NCBI RefSeq assembly: GCF_030867145.1
Contig: NC_134414.1
Location: 125,810,465-125,874,464, forward strand
Source: Opisthocomus hoazin
Taxonomy: Eukaryota; Chordata; Aves; Opisthocomiformes; Opisthocomidae
Length of the DNA stretch: 64,000 nucleotides
Direction: 5' to 3'
How positions within the stretch are numbered: the stretch's first letter is position 1; every line of letters begins with the position of its first letter. The notes under the pieces are model-generated. The model did no database searches, had not been told where the DNA came from, and saw only the letters and a program-made list of their open reading frames with translations. Of the stretch, positions 37,842 through 49,623 are shown piece by piece. The position numbers were made by a program, and so were the translations under genes.

Positions 37842-38859
37842 CCCTCTTCACCTGCCATCCAGAGTCCAAAAGCTACAGAAACAATGTGGACAGGCCAGAA
37901 CAACCCAAGACCACCAAGAAAGCGACTGCAGAGGCCCAGATGTTGTCTTGTTAGTGCTACCAAGGGAAGAAAAAAAAAAAACAACAAAAAACCAAACAGA
38001 AGAAATGCATAGTTAGCTCCTACGTATAACCAAGGCAAACTGTTTCCCTAGCAGCAGCCTGTTCATTCAGCGTGTGTCATACTCAGTCAGCCCCATGACA
38101 GTCTCATTATGTCTCTCACTTTTCCATCCTCTCACATTTGATCTGTCCCCATTTTACATATCTGGGCAGTAACAACACAATACTCATACAAAATAATAAT
38201 TCAAGACCACTGCACATAAGAACACTTGCAAGTTAGAGCAGTAAGACACATCAACCTATGAAATTCCAGCATTTGCCTCGCTAACACATCCACAGCTCTG
38301 CTGACTGACAGAAAATATGGATCAATTTCAAGCATGTGTAAGCCTTACAAGAACACAACAGGATAAGACATCAAAAGCAAAGAATGTCCTACCTGTTAAG
38401 TATATTCATTTAGCTGTCAATTTCTTTTACGTGAAAAGGAAACTGGGTTCTCTAGTGAGTACCTTGAGGACCCAGCAACTTAATATCTACTAATTGTCAC
38501 CAAATTAAACAGAAGCATCAAGTACTTCCATCATTTCACCAACCCACTTTCTACTCTTCAAGCAGGAGAAAGAAACAGAAAATATTCCTCTTTCTGATGT
38601 TGCTCTGTGGAACAATCAATGGAGAATAGCTGCGTGATCATGTGCACGTTTATTTCTTTGCATGCACACTTAACTATGAAAAAGTAAAGCTTACAGGAAC
38701 CATGCAGTCAAGTGCACAAAGATGCAAAAGCTTTAAAACTCCCTTAGTTATTCAGCTACAATAATCCTATTCCGAACAACAGTACTTGTCCAGGTGAAGG
38801 CCCTTTGTGAGTTTTTTTACTTCACGAGTTCAAATCCACAACCTCCCTGGTAGGATGAT

Positions 38860-39450
38860 GCACCAAGTCTGGCTGATATTTTTTTCACAGCAGCCTGTAT
38901 GGTTGCGTGCTTTGTATTTTTGGCTAAAACACTGCTGATAACACATAAATATTTTGGCTATTGCTGGACATTGTTTGCACAGCATCAAGGCTTTCTTTCC
39001 CACCCACCCTGCCCCGTCCCCCTCTCCTCCTAGCCAGCAGGCCAGGGTGGACAAGAGTTTGAGAAGGGACACAACCAGGACAGCTGGCCCCAACTGACGG
39101 GAGGCATATTCCATGCCATATAATGTCGTAATCAACACAGAACAGCTCAGGGAAAAAGAGGAGGGAGGGGGAATGTCCATAGTTATTGTGTTTGTCTTCC
39201 CAAGCAGCTGTTAAGCGTGCTGAGGCCCTGCTTTCCTGAAAGCAGCTGAACATCTGCCCACCTATGGGAAGTAGTGATTATTAATTCCTCTCTTTGCTCT
39301 GCTTGAGCGTGCAACTTTTGCTTTCCCCATTAAACTGCCACTACCTCTAACCTCTCATTTTCCCTCTGTCTTCTCCCCATCCCATGGGAGAGGGGAACGA
39401 GCAAGTCACTGGGTGTAGGTTTAGCTGTTGGGCAGAGTCAACCCACCACA
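38860..39450 (+). mobile_element. Endogenous-retrovirus LTR (family B), + orientation
   Basis: Homologous, in inverse orientation, to the LTR at 59.45-60.01 kb. Shared landmarks in order: a CTGATAACAC block, CACAGCATCAAGGC, GGACACAACCAGGACAGCTG, CCATGCCATATAATG, TTTGTCTTCCCAAG, a CTGAACATCTGCC block, an ATTAAA polyadenylation signal (39329-39334), and an ACTGGGTG...GCTGTTGGG stretch near the 3' end, which closes ACCCACCACA. The TATA box seen in the other copy is destroyed here. The 5' end is diverged and its edge uncertain. Confidence 0.8.
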
Positions 39451-40190
39451 GTCCTTCTTGGTGCCCCATGTGGGGCGACAGAGAATGACAGCTTTATCTG
39501 AGCACATTACAGCTGTTAATCGGCAGGCTCTGGTGCTGGTCACTGAGCTTGCTCACTTTAGTGTATATTAGAGTCTAGCGCTCGTGAGCGGCTGGGAAAA
39601 GCAGTGTGGGTTGCTCCTCCCTTGGGAAAAGGCAAAGCCATTTCTGGGATTATGTTTGCTCAAGTGCACTTGGTGGGTGGAAGGATGGGGAAATCCAGTG
39701 TGTAGCTCAAGGAGATCTAAACGTGGGGGAAAATAACCCATGATTTGAGTTGTATGTTACAGGAACAGTAACAGCAGGAACAGTACAGCAGGGCCCACTT
39801 GAACCAAAGGAGGATGAGCCTCATGAGGAACCAGGCGGGTGTTGCCGTGACTCAACCCAAATGGGTCCTGGCACCCAAGAGTCCAACGTACCGCTTCCCC
39901 TGCCCTGAGCGACCACCTGCAGAGACGGGGTCCAAGTCATCAGCTGCTCTTATTCGGGGAAGGGGGGTGTGTGTGGTGGTGGGGCTACGGAATAGGCAAA
40001 TAATATCTGTGCATAGGTCATGGGACAGGGAATGGTGGTTAATGACACACCAGTCTCTCTTCCAGAGATTATCACAACCCTTGCAGAAGGAAAGTGCACT
40101 ATCACCTCAGCTCAGAGGCTCATATCATCTTAGCTCACATACTGATCAGAAGCTTAAGCTAAAAAAACAACTGGATTCATATCAGAGCAG
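39451..40190 (+). mobile_element. Degenerate ERV leader / internal remnant after the LTR
   Basis: Directly 3' of the LTR at 39459-39476 is a TGG-initiated sequence resembling a lysine-tRNA primer binding site. About 700 bp of GC-richer sequence follows, with a 131-codon open frame (39799-40194) that I cannot assign to gag with confidence. No pol or env sequence was recognised and no matching 3' LTR occurs in the same orientation, so this is a truncated provirus. The right edge is where base composition returns to the intron norm. Confidence 0.6.
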
Positions 40191-42613
40191 CTGAGATGCA
40201 GACAGGTATTTCCCACTGCTAACTTGCCTCCATCAGCAGATTAACTGGTAGTGACACTTTGAATCACCATAGCAAGTTTCCTAAAGCTTGTTTCTCAGAA
40301 TTCCTCTTTTTTTAACAAATAATTTCCTTTCATATTTTAAATGACAACTAACCTCAAACTAAGGTGATTTCAAATGATGCAGAAAACTGAATAATTAAAG
40401 ATTACAACAACTTTCCAAAGCTGTCATCTTCTCAATCTAGATGAATAAAAGTGGAAACAAAATTGAGGAACTATCCCTAACAAACATTTTCTGACCCTAA
40501 CAAACTATGATGATTTATACACGTAGGAACTGAGAACCCATCCTGATCTTGTGAAGCTTCTGTATTCACAGATACCTTTGTGTGCATCTACCATCATTCA
40601 GTGTCAGAAACAGGTCAGATTTCTCCCAGAGCAGAGACAAGAGATAGTCTTTAAAGATTTATATTCTGTTATACAAGACCACCTGAGAATAGCTTCTCCA
40701 TAGGAGAGCTTAGCATATGAACATTAATAAAGCTCCTAAAAAGGAGAGCAAGATGATTACCAGTATTAGAAGTACCAAAATCAGGCTCTGAAGAATCCAA
40801 AATAAAAAGAAACCCACACCCTACATGCAGTGGAGTACAGTGCCTCAAGAAAGCTAACTTTGATAACATAGCTACACAAATTTTCAGCTAGTTCTGCTGA
40901 AAAGCAAAAGGTAGCAGCTCAACGAACAATGCACTGACAAAAATGTAACATTTTCAGTGCCTGAGCATCACCACAGAACAATTCCCCCTTCCATATTATA
41001 CAGTCTAGCTTTGGAAATTGTCACAAAATCACTCTGAAGCACAGATATGGCCCATAACATTCAAATCGGATTCATGAGATGAAGAAAACTTGTCAAAGAT
41101 TGAAGAGCAGCAGATGACTATGTCATAGCAGAGGAATCTTGTTTAAATATGAAATCCCAAAGAGAGGTGACCAGGAGGTGACAAATAAGACAAAAAAATC
41201 CAAAAGATGCCACTATAGGAAGAAAGGGCATTCAACACTGCTGAGAAAAATATGGTAGGGAGGCAAATCACATTGTGTTATGCTATTTTGGAGAGACTTG
41301 ATCTCTGAAATATGTATGGAACATACTACATGTATTTCATATGTTGCATTAACAATGTTTAGAAGTTGCTCCAGACATTTTATCTGTCAGCTTGAACACT
41401 CTATGTTTGTTGAGGTGAAGCAAAACCAACACGCCCACAAGCTCAGAAATACGTAAAACTGTGTAGTGAAGCCAGTGTACCATTTAGTCAGCAGGTCAGC
41501 ACAAGCGTCAAGGACTATGAATGTCAAAGATGCCATTTTTAGCTGAGAGAATAGGTGTACTACAGAGATGAACATGACAGATAAATGCATTAACTCTTAA
41601 CGCTTTAGACTGAGAGCTACTTAGCAGCCCGTATGTACGCGATCCAAAGCACTGGGTACCAGCAAAGTCTACATCCAAAGTCATCCAATGGATAAGTTTA
41701 TCTATTTCCATATCAAAGTAGAAAACAAGCACCTTTTACACGTTTCACTGTCAGAGTTTACATTAAATGTTCTGCCTTTGGTGGAGGCTTTTACGGTAGA
41801 GAATTTTTTCAATCATACCAAGCTCTCGCTTTTTTTAAAACATAATTAAACAAATCATTTAAAGCTGACCTTCCTCATAAAGTTTAATTCTTTAACTTTC
41901 TACCGCAATGTTCCTTGCCCGACTTGTTTAATTATTGGTTATAAGAACACTGTATTTCATTTGTGTTATATTATGAACAGCAAGCCAAGCGACTGGGCAG
42001 TGAAGAAGGCATACCCAGAAAAACCCTCTGCCGAGATTGCAGTGTAGTTAACACGTGCATGAAGCGCAAGCAAGAACTGCAACATCTTGAAAGACGGCAG
42101 CATACAAGTACTTGTGAAAAACAGCCCTAGGACCATGAGCTCTTCTGTAAAGAAAAGTTACTGCAAGACCAGCAGTTGCACGTGAGTTTCTGCACTTTCC
42201 AGCCACCTTCCTACCCGTCCTGGGTCCCCAGAAAAGAAGCAGCCCTAAATTCCAGTGACTTTGGCTCCGGCATGTTTCCTCCGCTTGCCTCTTCTACTGC
42301 GGGAGTACTTTTGTTTTTCCGGTTTTAACCCCAACGTTTCATTGCAAACCCACCCCGCGCTGCTCAGAGCCTGGCACGCAGGCTGCCGAACGCCCGCCGC
42401 CCGGGGCTGCCTCTGCAGACACACACCGGTGCGCTCGACGCGGCGGGACCGGAGCGCAGCCGGAGAGGCTCGACCCCGCCGACAGCGGGCCCACCCCAGG
42501 CCCCCCCCGGGCGCGAACACCGGCGAGCGGCTCCCCGCGAAGGGCCCCCGAGCCGCCCGCCGCGCACGGCGCTGCCGGGAGGGAGCACAGGCCGCGCCCG
42601 TGGCCGCGGCAGC

Positions 42614-42620
42614 ACTTACC
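42614..42620 (-). promoter_or_regulatory. ARL13B: Splice donor of ARL13B non-coding first exon
   Basis: G|GTAAGT on the minus strand inside the CpG island, with the exon ending at 42620. It is a consensus donor, and the next good acceptor in register is the ATG exon at 37.8 kb. The exon's 5' end (transcription start) cannot be fixed from sequence. Confidence 0.6.
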
Positions 42621-43508
42621 GGCCGCTCCGCGGGGGCGGTGAGGCCGCGCGGCCCGAGCGCTAACGGCTCCGCGCCCCAGAGGACTCCGCGCCGCGCAGG
42701 CCGTCCCCGCCACGGCGGCGGCCGGCGGGGCCTGGCGTTGCCCCGGGCAGCGGGAGGCCGCGGCCGAAGGCGGGGAGCGGCGAGGGGCAGACGGCGGCTC
42801 CGCTCCGCTCAGCTCCGCTGCGCCGGGCCCGACGCGGCCGCTCCGGGGTCACGTGGTCGGCGCCCCTCTCACGCGGAGCCGCCCATTGGTCGAAGCCGAG
42901 ATCTCCGAGGCGGCGGGGACGCGTAGCCAGGCCGGTAACCCGTGGTTACCGCCAACGGGACACGGGAAGGGACAAACTTGGCGGCAGCAGCGGAGAGCGA
43001 AGGCTGCGCGAGGGGACTGGCCCGCGGCTAACCAATAGGAGCGGGCGGCTCCCTCGGCTCCCGCGGAGGATCAGCCAATCAGCTTTAAGGGGGCGAGGAC
43101 AGAACGCTCCCCCGCGGCGCGAAAGTAAACAGCGGGGCGCGCGACCCTGGGGATGGCGCGAGCGTCCCGCCGTGCCGGCGTTGCGGGGCCCGTTCCCGCT
43201 CGCGCGAGGCCCTCCCTGGTTTGCGCCCTCCCGCGCGCCGGGAGCCGCTCCCGGGCAGGATGCTCCGCGGACCCGCGCGCGCCCGGCCGCCGCCCCCGGG
43301 GCCGCCGGTCCGGCGCGAGCCGCCCCCGGAGCCCTGGTGACGCTCCCGCCGCGCAGCGCTGCCCGGAGACGGCCCAGCCCTTCCCCCCCCTTCCCGCCCC
43401 GCTGCCCCTCCCTCCCGCCCCTAGAGGCTCGCCCGGCCCCGCCGCCCCGCAGAGGAGCCGCCGCCGCGCATTCACGGCGCCGTGCCCGGTCCCGGCCCCC
43501 CGGCAGCG
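42621..43508. promoter_or_regulatory. Bidirectional ARL13B / PROS1 promoter region
   Basis: Less than 0.9 kb separates the ARL13B donor from the PROS1 ATG. The region holds a GC box (about 42631-42639), CACGTG at 42850-42855 (USF/MYC-type E-box), an inverted CCAAT box at 42885-42889, CCAAT at 43032-43036 and 43075-43079, and a 17-bp palindrome at 42934-42950. No TATA box was noted. This layout is typical of a CpG-island bidirectional promoter. In mammals the same two genes are also head to head. Confidence 0.75.
42934..42950. promoter_or_regulatory. Perfect palindrome resembling an RFX X-box
   Basis: GGTAACC-CGT-GGTTACC: perfect 7-bp arms around a 3-bp spacer. The left half matches the X-box half-site GTNRCC exactly; the right half (GGTTAC) differs at one position from RGYAAC. 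RFX factors drive many cilium genes, including ARL13B orthologues. The match is seen; binding is inferred. Confidence 0.5.
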
Positions 43509-43587
43509 ATGAGGCCGCGGGGCAGGCGATGCCTCCCGCTGCTGGCGGGCCTGGCGGTGGCCATCGCCCTGGCGGAGGCCGCGACCT
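43509..43587 (+). CDS. PROS1: PROS1 exon 1: signal peptide
   Basis: ATG at 43509 in a GCGATGA context starts MRPRGRRCLPLLAGLAVAIA, then LAEAAT: basic start, hydrophobic core, small residues for signal peptidase. 79 nt, phase 1 out. Donor CCT|GTGAGT. Human PROS1 also begins MR..GRC and ends exon 1 just before the propeptide. Confidence 0.9.
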
Positions 43588-46500
43588 GTGAGTGAGTGAG
43601 GCGGAGCGGGGGGGGGGGGGGGGGGCAGACAGGCGCACGCGGGGGCCAGCAGGGCCGGGGCGCGCGGGGGTGTCCGTCAGCGCCCCTCGCCCGCCCGACG
43701 GCCGGTCCCTCAGCGCCGGGGCCGAGCTGCCCCGCGGGGCCCGGCGTCGTTCCCCGCGGCGAGGGCGGGCGGCCCTCCCCTCTGGTCCGGTGCGTCGCGG
43801 CCTCCCTGCGCGGGCCGGCGCGCCTTTCCTCCCGCCGGGTTTGGGCGCTCTCCCGGGGCAGCCGAGCTGTAAGGCGGGTCCGGTCGCTGCCCGGCAGCTG
43901 TCGGTGGCCGACGCGCAGCTCCGCAGCCCGGGGGAAGGTGTGCCCGCATGCGGCGCGTGGTGCGCTCGGCAGGTCGCGGTCTCGGGAGAGCGGCGTCGTC
44001 GTGGCGTCCAGGTCAGCAGCCCGGACGCTGGGGGTGAGTTCAGACCCCTCAGCCGGAGCTGCTTGCTCTCGCAGACAGATAACAAAATAAAAAAATCAGA
44101 GCTTGCATCTTTGACGTGGAAGTCTTTGCGCTCAGTACGAAAAGAAGACAGTGTCCGTCTGGAACAAGCAGAATTGCAGCTCAGGAAGCCTCTTTCTGAC
44201 GCGTTTTACTAATGATTAAACAGGCAGAAGAAAAATAAATAGTTTATTATTAGGACTTCTGTTTGAATGCCAGGGATTCTGACTGTGAAAGGAACGGTCT
44301 GGGAAGGTGAAAGTTCATTTTATAACTTATTTTTTAACAGGTCCTAAAAATGTATCTAAGAAATCTTCTGTCATGTTCTTTTCTCCCGTTTTCATCACAT
44401 TTTCTGTTCCGTTTCTCTTCCCCACTGCGTATCTTGTCAGTTTTCTCTTTTATGAACAGTGAGAAGTCAGAAGTTGCTCTACTCATGCAAAATTTCCATG
44501 GTCTGTGTAGTCTGGTATCCTATCCCTGGCTCTGAGCAATGCCAGGGATTTCTGGGATGGGGGGGGGGTGGGAACGGAAAGCAGAGAGACCTTAATAATG
44601 CAGATTGTACCATTCGATAATCATAATGTAAAGTTGCCTCTCTGCAAGTCTTAGTGCAGCTGCATTTGGCTCAACATCCAGTGAGGGACAAGCTTTAGAT
44701 AAGATGCAGAAGGAACAGACAAAGATTAGCAGTTGGTTGGCTTTATTTTGTTGGCTGCATAAAGCTGATGTCAGTGATGAGCATTTCGGGAGACGCCAGT
44801 TGCTCAGATTATGGAGCTGGTTGCAATACAACAGCTGTACAAATGGAGTGACACCACTTTCTACAGTGGCATCACATTTCCTTTTTGTTGAGTTTATTGG
44901 GTCTTCTGAGTTTCTGGGAGAGAGCACTAGTAGGCTACCACTGCTTTCCGCAACTGTGGTATTGGGTAAGCAGCTGTAAGCTGTGTTTAACTACCCTGCT
45001 GAAGACAGGTTTGTAGCTGCGTCTGCACTGCGAAACAGCTGTGAGGAACCACTGAATCTCATCCTCTACCCCCATTTTTTTTTTTCTTTTTCAGTAGCAT
45101 TACCTCCAAACAGGTGCTTGGTAAGTAATCACTACACAGTGTCTGTACAGCACCTACTGAAATGGTACAGCTATTGAATTCCATAAGGCTTCAGTGATAA
45201 TCAAGTGAAATATGCAGAGTTCATTAAGGGTTAGCTATTGGCTTGGCGGGGTCAGAAGTGGGCTGGAGTTTCCTGTAACCAAACTGGCAGCAGCAGCGTC
45301 AGTCAGGATTGTCTGGGTTTGTTTTTTTTAATAAAGGTCCTATCATAATCGTTGTAAGGGAAAAATAGGAGATTAAATACACTACTAATTCTGTACATGT
45401 GAATTGAAATATTTGCAATAAAAATACAGAATTTGCATTGAGTTATATGTTTTATTTAAACTCAGAAGTCATGGGAAATCAGCTTAGGAGAAAGCTGAAC
45501 TGCTGTGATGTAGCGGAATAGGCCTGTTTCCATTACGCCACTGTACTGAAAACATGAGGTGGGCAGTGTCACATCTGGTGTCATGTCCTCAAGAACATTG
45601 CACGCGCTTGGAATTTTGCACTTTGTTTACTGAAAAGCTGTGTCAAAAGGAGAGTGATGTTGCTAGGAGTCGCAACAAGATTGTTTAAAGTCAGCTATGG
45701 GTTAGGCTTCATCTACACCACAGGGCCTCTGCCCCAAAGCTGTGTCAGCATGACTGCACTGGTGGTAACCTCCAATGCAAACAAAATCGGCAGGTGCAGG
45801 GCACAGTTTTACTGTTTTGCTGTCACTCCTGTTGCCTCAGAACAGATGGACTTTCTGCACCCTTCTTAATGGTCTGCTTTTATGTAATGACAAATACAGC
45901 CATTTACCCAAATTAATTAAGATGACATGGCTAGCAACAGTTAGTTATAAATAAACTATCACCATGTTTTTCTGCTTTTCAGTGCAGTTAGGGCTCAGAA
46001 GAGCTCTCGCGAGACCCTTCTTGTCCTGTCCTCTTGCCGTGCTTTTTGCCAGTCTCCCAGCAGACTATGTTAGTGGTGGGCTCATGGATGGAGATGAAGG
46101 TTCCAGGAGATCCACGGTTGCAGCAGTTTCCAATTCATTGCTCCCCCTAACTGCTGCATGAAAGATACATAACAACCAGAGAATCCAAATCCAGCTCCTC
46201 AGATACATTGTCAACAGCCCTTGAGATGTACTTACGATCTACCTTAAGATTTGTGAAAGTGGAAAAAAGTAGAGGAGGAAAGCAGGCTTGAATCATTTAT
46301 TTTGTGCCAAGAATTTCTGGAAGTGGGGGCCCAGAAAGTGAGAGAAGGCTTTGCTTTCTCCAAGCAGTTTTGTTGAGGATCAGTCTTCACCTCACAGAGT
46401 TCCTTCCATTCTCCAGCAAGACCACCATGTAGATCAACATGTAAATAAGAAGAAATGGATACCAGGCTGTTGCCTGCTCATACACTTAGTGGTAAGGAAG

Positions 46501-48063
46501 GGCACAAGCTAACTTCTCCTTGCATTTCTAAACACCTTGCTGGTTGGTCTCCAAGATAAAGGTGTGCTTCAAAACTTCAGAGGTATGCTGTAGCAGGGTC
46601 CCACCTTCTGCTCAGGAAATCTTACCTATTGCCTTGCCAGGAAGATTAGTCTTTGTCCCACATCAAATACCTTTAGGATGCTGTAACGGAAAGCTTCCTT
46701 CAGGTCATTGTCCAATGTTGCAGCACTTTGGAGTGCTTCAGTTGTGTTCCCCATCATCTGATAGAGACCTTTAGTAATATGTTTAGGATGGTGTAGTTTT
46801 AGTTGCATCTGTCACCTTAAAGCTATTCTCGCTTCAAGTTCTGGGCCTCATTGGCTGCTCTTTCTAATAAGCCTTCTAAGTTTTTTCTTTCCTGTCAGTG
46901 CACAGGCATTGGGAGGCTGTTCTCTGACACTTGGCTGCTGGCATGTCTCTTAAAGGCACTCTGTGTTTGAGGTATTACATGCTCATAAACAGTATCAAAT
47001 TGACTATGTCTGCTTGGTCTTCTTCGTAGACCAGTGATGGATATGTATGTACACCATATCTGGTTTGCACTGCAGGTGTCATGACCCTCACACTGTTGTG
47101 CTGGTCGGAGAGGTTAAGCTGCGTAAAGGCTGATAAAAGGGCAGATGTAGAAGTGTGGTGTTCTCTAGTTAACATATGTCAGCCTTGGTCTTTAACCCTA
47201 TGAGCTGGACTTTTTCCAGTTATGCTCATCCATTTTTCTCTTAATCAGAAGGTATGTCCAAAAACTAAAATAACGAGGGAGTCTAATTTGGTTGCTGTTC
47301 CTGTAGTGTTGTGTGCTCTACAAAGAAAACTGGAGCAACCAGACATCTTTAATTTTTAATATAATTTCCTAACTTATTTGTTCACAATTTGTGCACAAGT
47401 CAATAAAATAGCAATAACAAAATACGTGAAGATTAAGTAATGACATGTACCATGATGAATTCAAAATACAAAATTTAGCTAGGATTGTATTTTATCTTGG
47501 TAAAATGTGAATGTATTTGTAGGTTGTCTGCCTTGACATTTCTCAGGTTATCATTCTCACCTTTTACTTTATCTTGTTCTTTACAGTTCCGAAAAATAAA
47601 ATTTTATGTTAATTACATATAACAAGTAGCCTGATTTCATAGAGCACATTTTTGGTCTCACATCCGTTAAATAAGATCAGAATATTTACTTCTAGATCAC
47701 TGAAAGGCTTTGCAACATTTTTCCATCTATTGGTCACATATCTTACTTTATAATATCCATAGCTAAAATAAGTCTTGTCCTGAATATGACATTTAAATCA
47801 TGCTTCGGGCATAGCATTGCACAACCTTTTTTTTTGGTGACTCTGGATTTTTTTGGGTCAGAAACAGCTCCCTCACATACAGAAAACAGAATCTTGGGAT
47901 GTTCTTGCCCACATTTTCCAAAATGATAGCAAACAGCAGCACCATGACTAAGCATTTCTTTCATATTTTTGTGTGAGATTCTCATATTTGTTCAGTGCTT
48001 AGAGTGTTTTTCATCTGTTAAAAATTAAATAAATAACAACAGAGCTCCTTTGTTTCTACAAAG
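43588..48063 (+). other. PROS1: PROS1 intron 1
   Basis: 4.5-kb intron. The first 450 bp are CpG island with an 18-G run (43608-43625). The rest is average-composition unique DNA with short domain-free open frames. No repeat family recognised. Confidence 0.75.
43608..43625 (+). repeat. Run of 18 guanines
   Basis: Homopolymer G tract 20 nt downstream of the PROS1 exon 1 donor. It is likely polymorphic and hard to sequence. Confidence 0.9.
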
Positions 48064-48221
48064 TTTTATCCCAGCAGTATGCCTCTCAGTTCCTGGTGAG
48101 GAAACGCCGAGCAAATTCTTTTATGGAAGAAAGTAAGAAGGGAAATCTAGAAAGAGAGTGCATTGAAGAATTATGCAATAAGGAAGAAGCCAGGGAAATC
48201 TTTGAAAATAATCCTGAAACT
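48064..48221 (+). CDS. PROS1: PROS1 exon 2: propeptide and Gla domain
   Basis: 158 nt, the same as human. It encodes [16 protein letters not shown], the gamma-carboxylase recognition propeptide with furin site, then [37 protein letters not shown]. Eleven Glu at mature positions 6, 7, 14, 16, 19, 20, 25, 26, 29, 32 and 36 match the human Gla set. Cys17 and Cys22 form the Gla-loop disulphide. Acceptor CAAAG|T, donor ACT|GTAAGT. Confidence 0.98.
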
Positions 48222-49270
48222 GTAAGTATCTGATGAATATCTGTGAGGTAGATAGTAGTTCTTTGCAGAGGGAAAGCTAGAAGTACATAGAAGTCACACT
48301 GCAAAGCCAAAGAAACCCCACCATGCAGACCAAGAATTGGCTTGAAATTCTTTTGTGTAGAAAGCCTGCACAATTAATAATGAAGACTGTGTAAGCAAAG
48401 AAAATAGTAGACATTTTAATTTTCAGTACGGATCACCAGTTCTAGACCACAGTTGTCTGCAGGCGTTCCATGTGGGGAAACTGTTGGCTTCAATTAAAGT
48501 TTTACACAGAGGATGCGTGGCAGTGCAGCCCTTTTAGTGAAGGAGCTTTCTTCCTAGTGGGGAGAACTCTGTTCCTCAGTTCATTCCCGCTGCACATTGC
48601 TTAGCATTAAGTGTATTTTGTTCAGCTTTGTACTATAAAAGGCTTGTTACAAAATATGTGGGTAAAATGAATTCTTGTTTTGCAAACTATGTCAATTTTA
48701 TTTTCAGTCTTTGATAACATTGCATGTATTCAGATATACTGATTGTTAAGATTAAATTGTTTCAGTAATCAATGATCAGTTGTTTTTAACAATTTCTGTT
48801 TTAGTAACACTTTTCACTTTATTTGGAATGAATTGCGTATGAGATGTTCAACCTATTCGGGGGGTTTTTTTGTTTATTTTAGGGTGAAAAAGGGAAATAA
48901 AGGAGGCTGCTCTGCATCCAATAATAGCATTAGGCAAGATCCTCCTATTTAAAGAGACAATTTTCAAAGTCATTTTGACACCCAATTCATTTTCATCGCC
49001 TTCACTTTGAAAATGTCCAGTTCAGTGCAGTATCTTAATCTCTCCACTGAGTCTTGTGTTTATTAAATAATCTGCTGTTTTAGCCTAAGCAGTAGTGATA
49101 TAGAAAACTTTGTCTGTAGTCAATGAGTTAAAGTGACTTTTTCTTTCTTGCTTCTTGTATAGTTATAATACCAAAATATTTTAAAACATATTCAGTGATA
49201 TATTTTGCTGTAATTCTATCTACCTTAAATTTTTCTTACTCTTCATTTTTCTTTTCTTTTCTTTCTGCAG
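48222..49270 (+). other. PROS1: PROS1 intron 2
   Basis: 1.05-kb AT-rich intron ending in a T/C-rich tract and CTGCAG acceptor. Nothing else seen. Confidence 0.85.
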
Positions 49271-49295
49271 GAGTATTTTTATCCCAAATATTTAA
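49271..49295 (+). CDS. PROS1: PROS1 exon 3: 25-nt aromatic-stack linker
   Basis: Encodes EYFYPKYL plus one base, equal in length to human exon 3 (DYFYPKYL). This is the hydrophobic stack after the Gla domain. Acceptor CTGCAG|G, donor TTAA|GTAAGT. A glutamate replaces human Asp38. Confidence 0.97.
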
Positions 49296-49623
49296 GTAAG
49301 TACAAAAAACCTGAACAACTCTAGTATATCATTCATTGGTCTTATTTGGATAATACTAGTGTAGTTACTCTGCCCATAGCACTTGAATGATTTCTGTGCT
49401 GATTATAATGCATCGTAGCTCCTAGGCTGTTCTGTGTGCTTAGATCCTAGCAGAGGCATTCAGAAGGTTGGTCTGTGATCAGCTGTCCTTAATATGCCCA
49501 GACAAGTTTTTGAATTCAAGCTGTGAGAACAGGCTCTTTGAAGATTCCATGCATAAGCTGTTGTAATTTCAGTCTAAATGAGTGTTTGTATCACAAGCAG
49601 GTTGTGTTGGTTTGCATTTGCAG
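49296..49623 (+). other. PROS1: PROS1 intron 3
   Basis: Short 328-nt intron with consensus ends. Nothing else seen. Confidence 0.9.

Larger units (their letters stand above)
37873..42619 (-). other. ARL13B: ARL13B 5'-UTR intron
   Basis: Intron between the CpG-island first exon and the ATG exon. It contains an ERV LTR plus leader (38860-40190). Outside that it is AT-rich unique DNA, with CpG-rich sequence only from about 42340. No further gene seen. Confidence 0.7.
1..42620 (-). other. ARL13B: ARL13B gene, 3'-truncated by the window
   Basis: ADP-ribosylation factor-like 13B is a membrane-bound regulatory GTPase of the ciliary axoneme/membrane, known from mammals as a guanine-nucleotide exchange factor for ARL3 and a Joubert syndrome gene. 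Six minus-strand coding exons were assembled by hand and give 262 codons: N-terminal palmitoylation cysteines (C8, C9), P-loop GLDNAGKT (residues 28-35), switch residue T52, DLGGG (71-75), NKQD, SAI and the start of the coiled coil. As in the mammalian protein, the DxxGQ glutamine is replaced by glycine. R79 and R200, both mutated in human Joubert families, are conserved. Exon lengths 59, 71, 250, 106, 203 and 97 keep the frame across every junction. The distal C-terminal half, with the proline-rich tail and cilium-targeting motif, must lie beyond position 1. The gene is head to head with PROS1 and hosts STX19 in its largest intron. Confidence 0.95.
42340..44060. promoter_or_regulatory. CpG island shared by ARL13B and PROS1
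   Basis: Very GC-rich and CpG-dense, in sharp contrast to the AT-rich introns on both sides. It spans the ARL13B first exon, the intergenic promoter, PROS1 exon 1 and the start of PROS1 intron 1. Several long open frames on both strands here (for example 42255-42926 and 42946-44085) are products of high GC content, not genes. Confidence 0.92.

Noticed and set aside
39799-40194. 131-codon frame as a host gene
   Set aside because: It lies in the ERV leader region following an LTR and primer-binding-like site; no host domain.
42255-44212. Several long open frames on both strands (up to 379 codons)
   Set aside because: They lie in the CpG island, overlap one another on both strands, are Arg/Ala/Gly/Pro rich, and cover the ARL13B and PROS1 first exons. 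GC-rich DNA has few stops, so these are expected.
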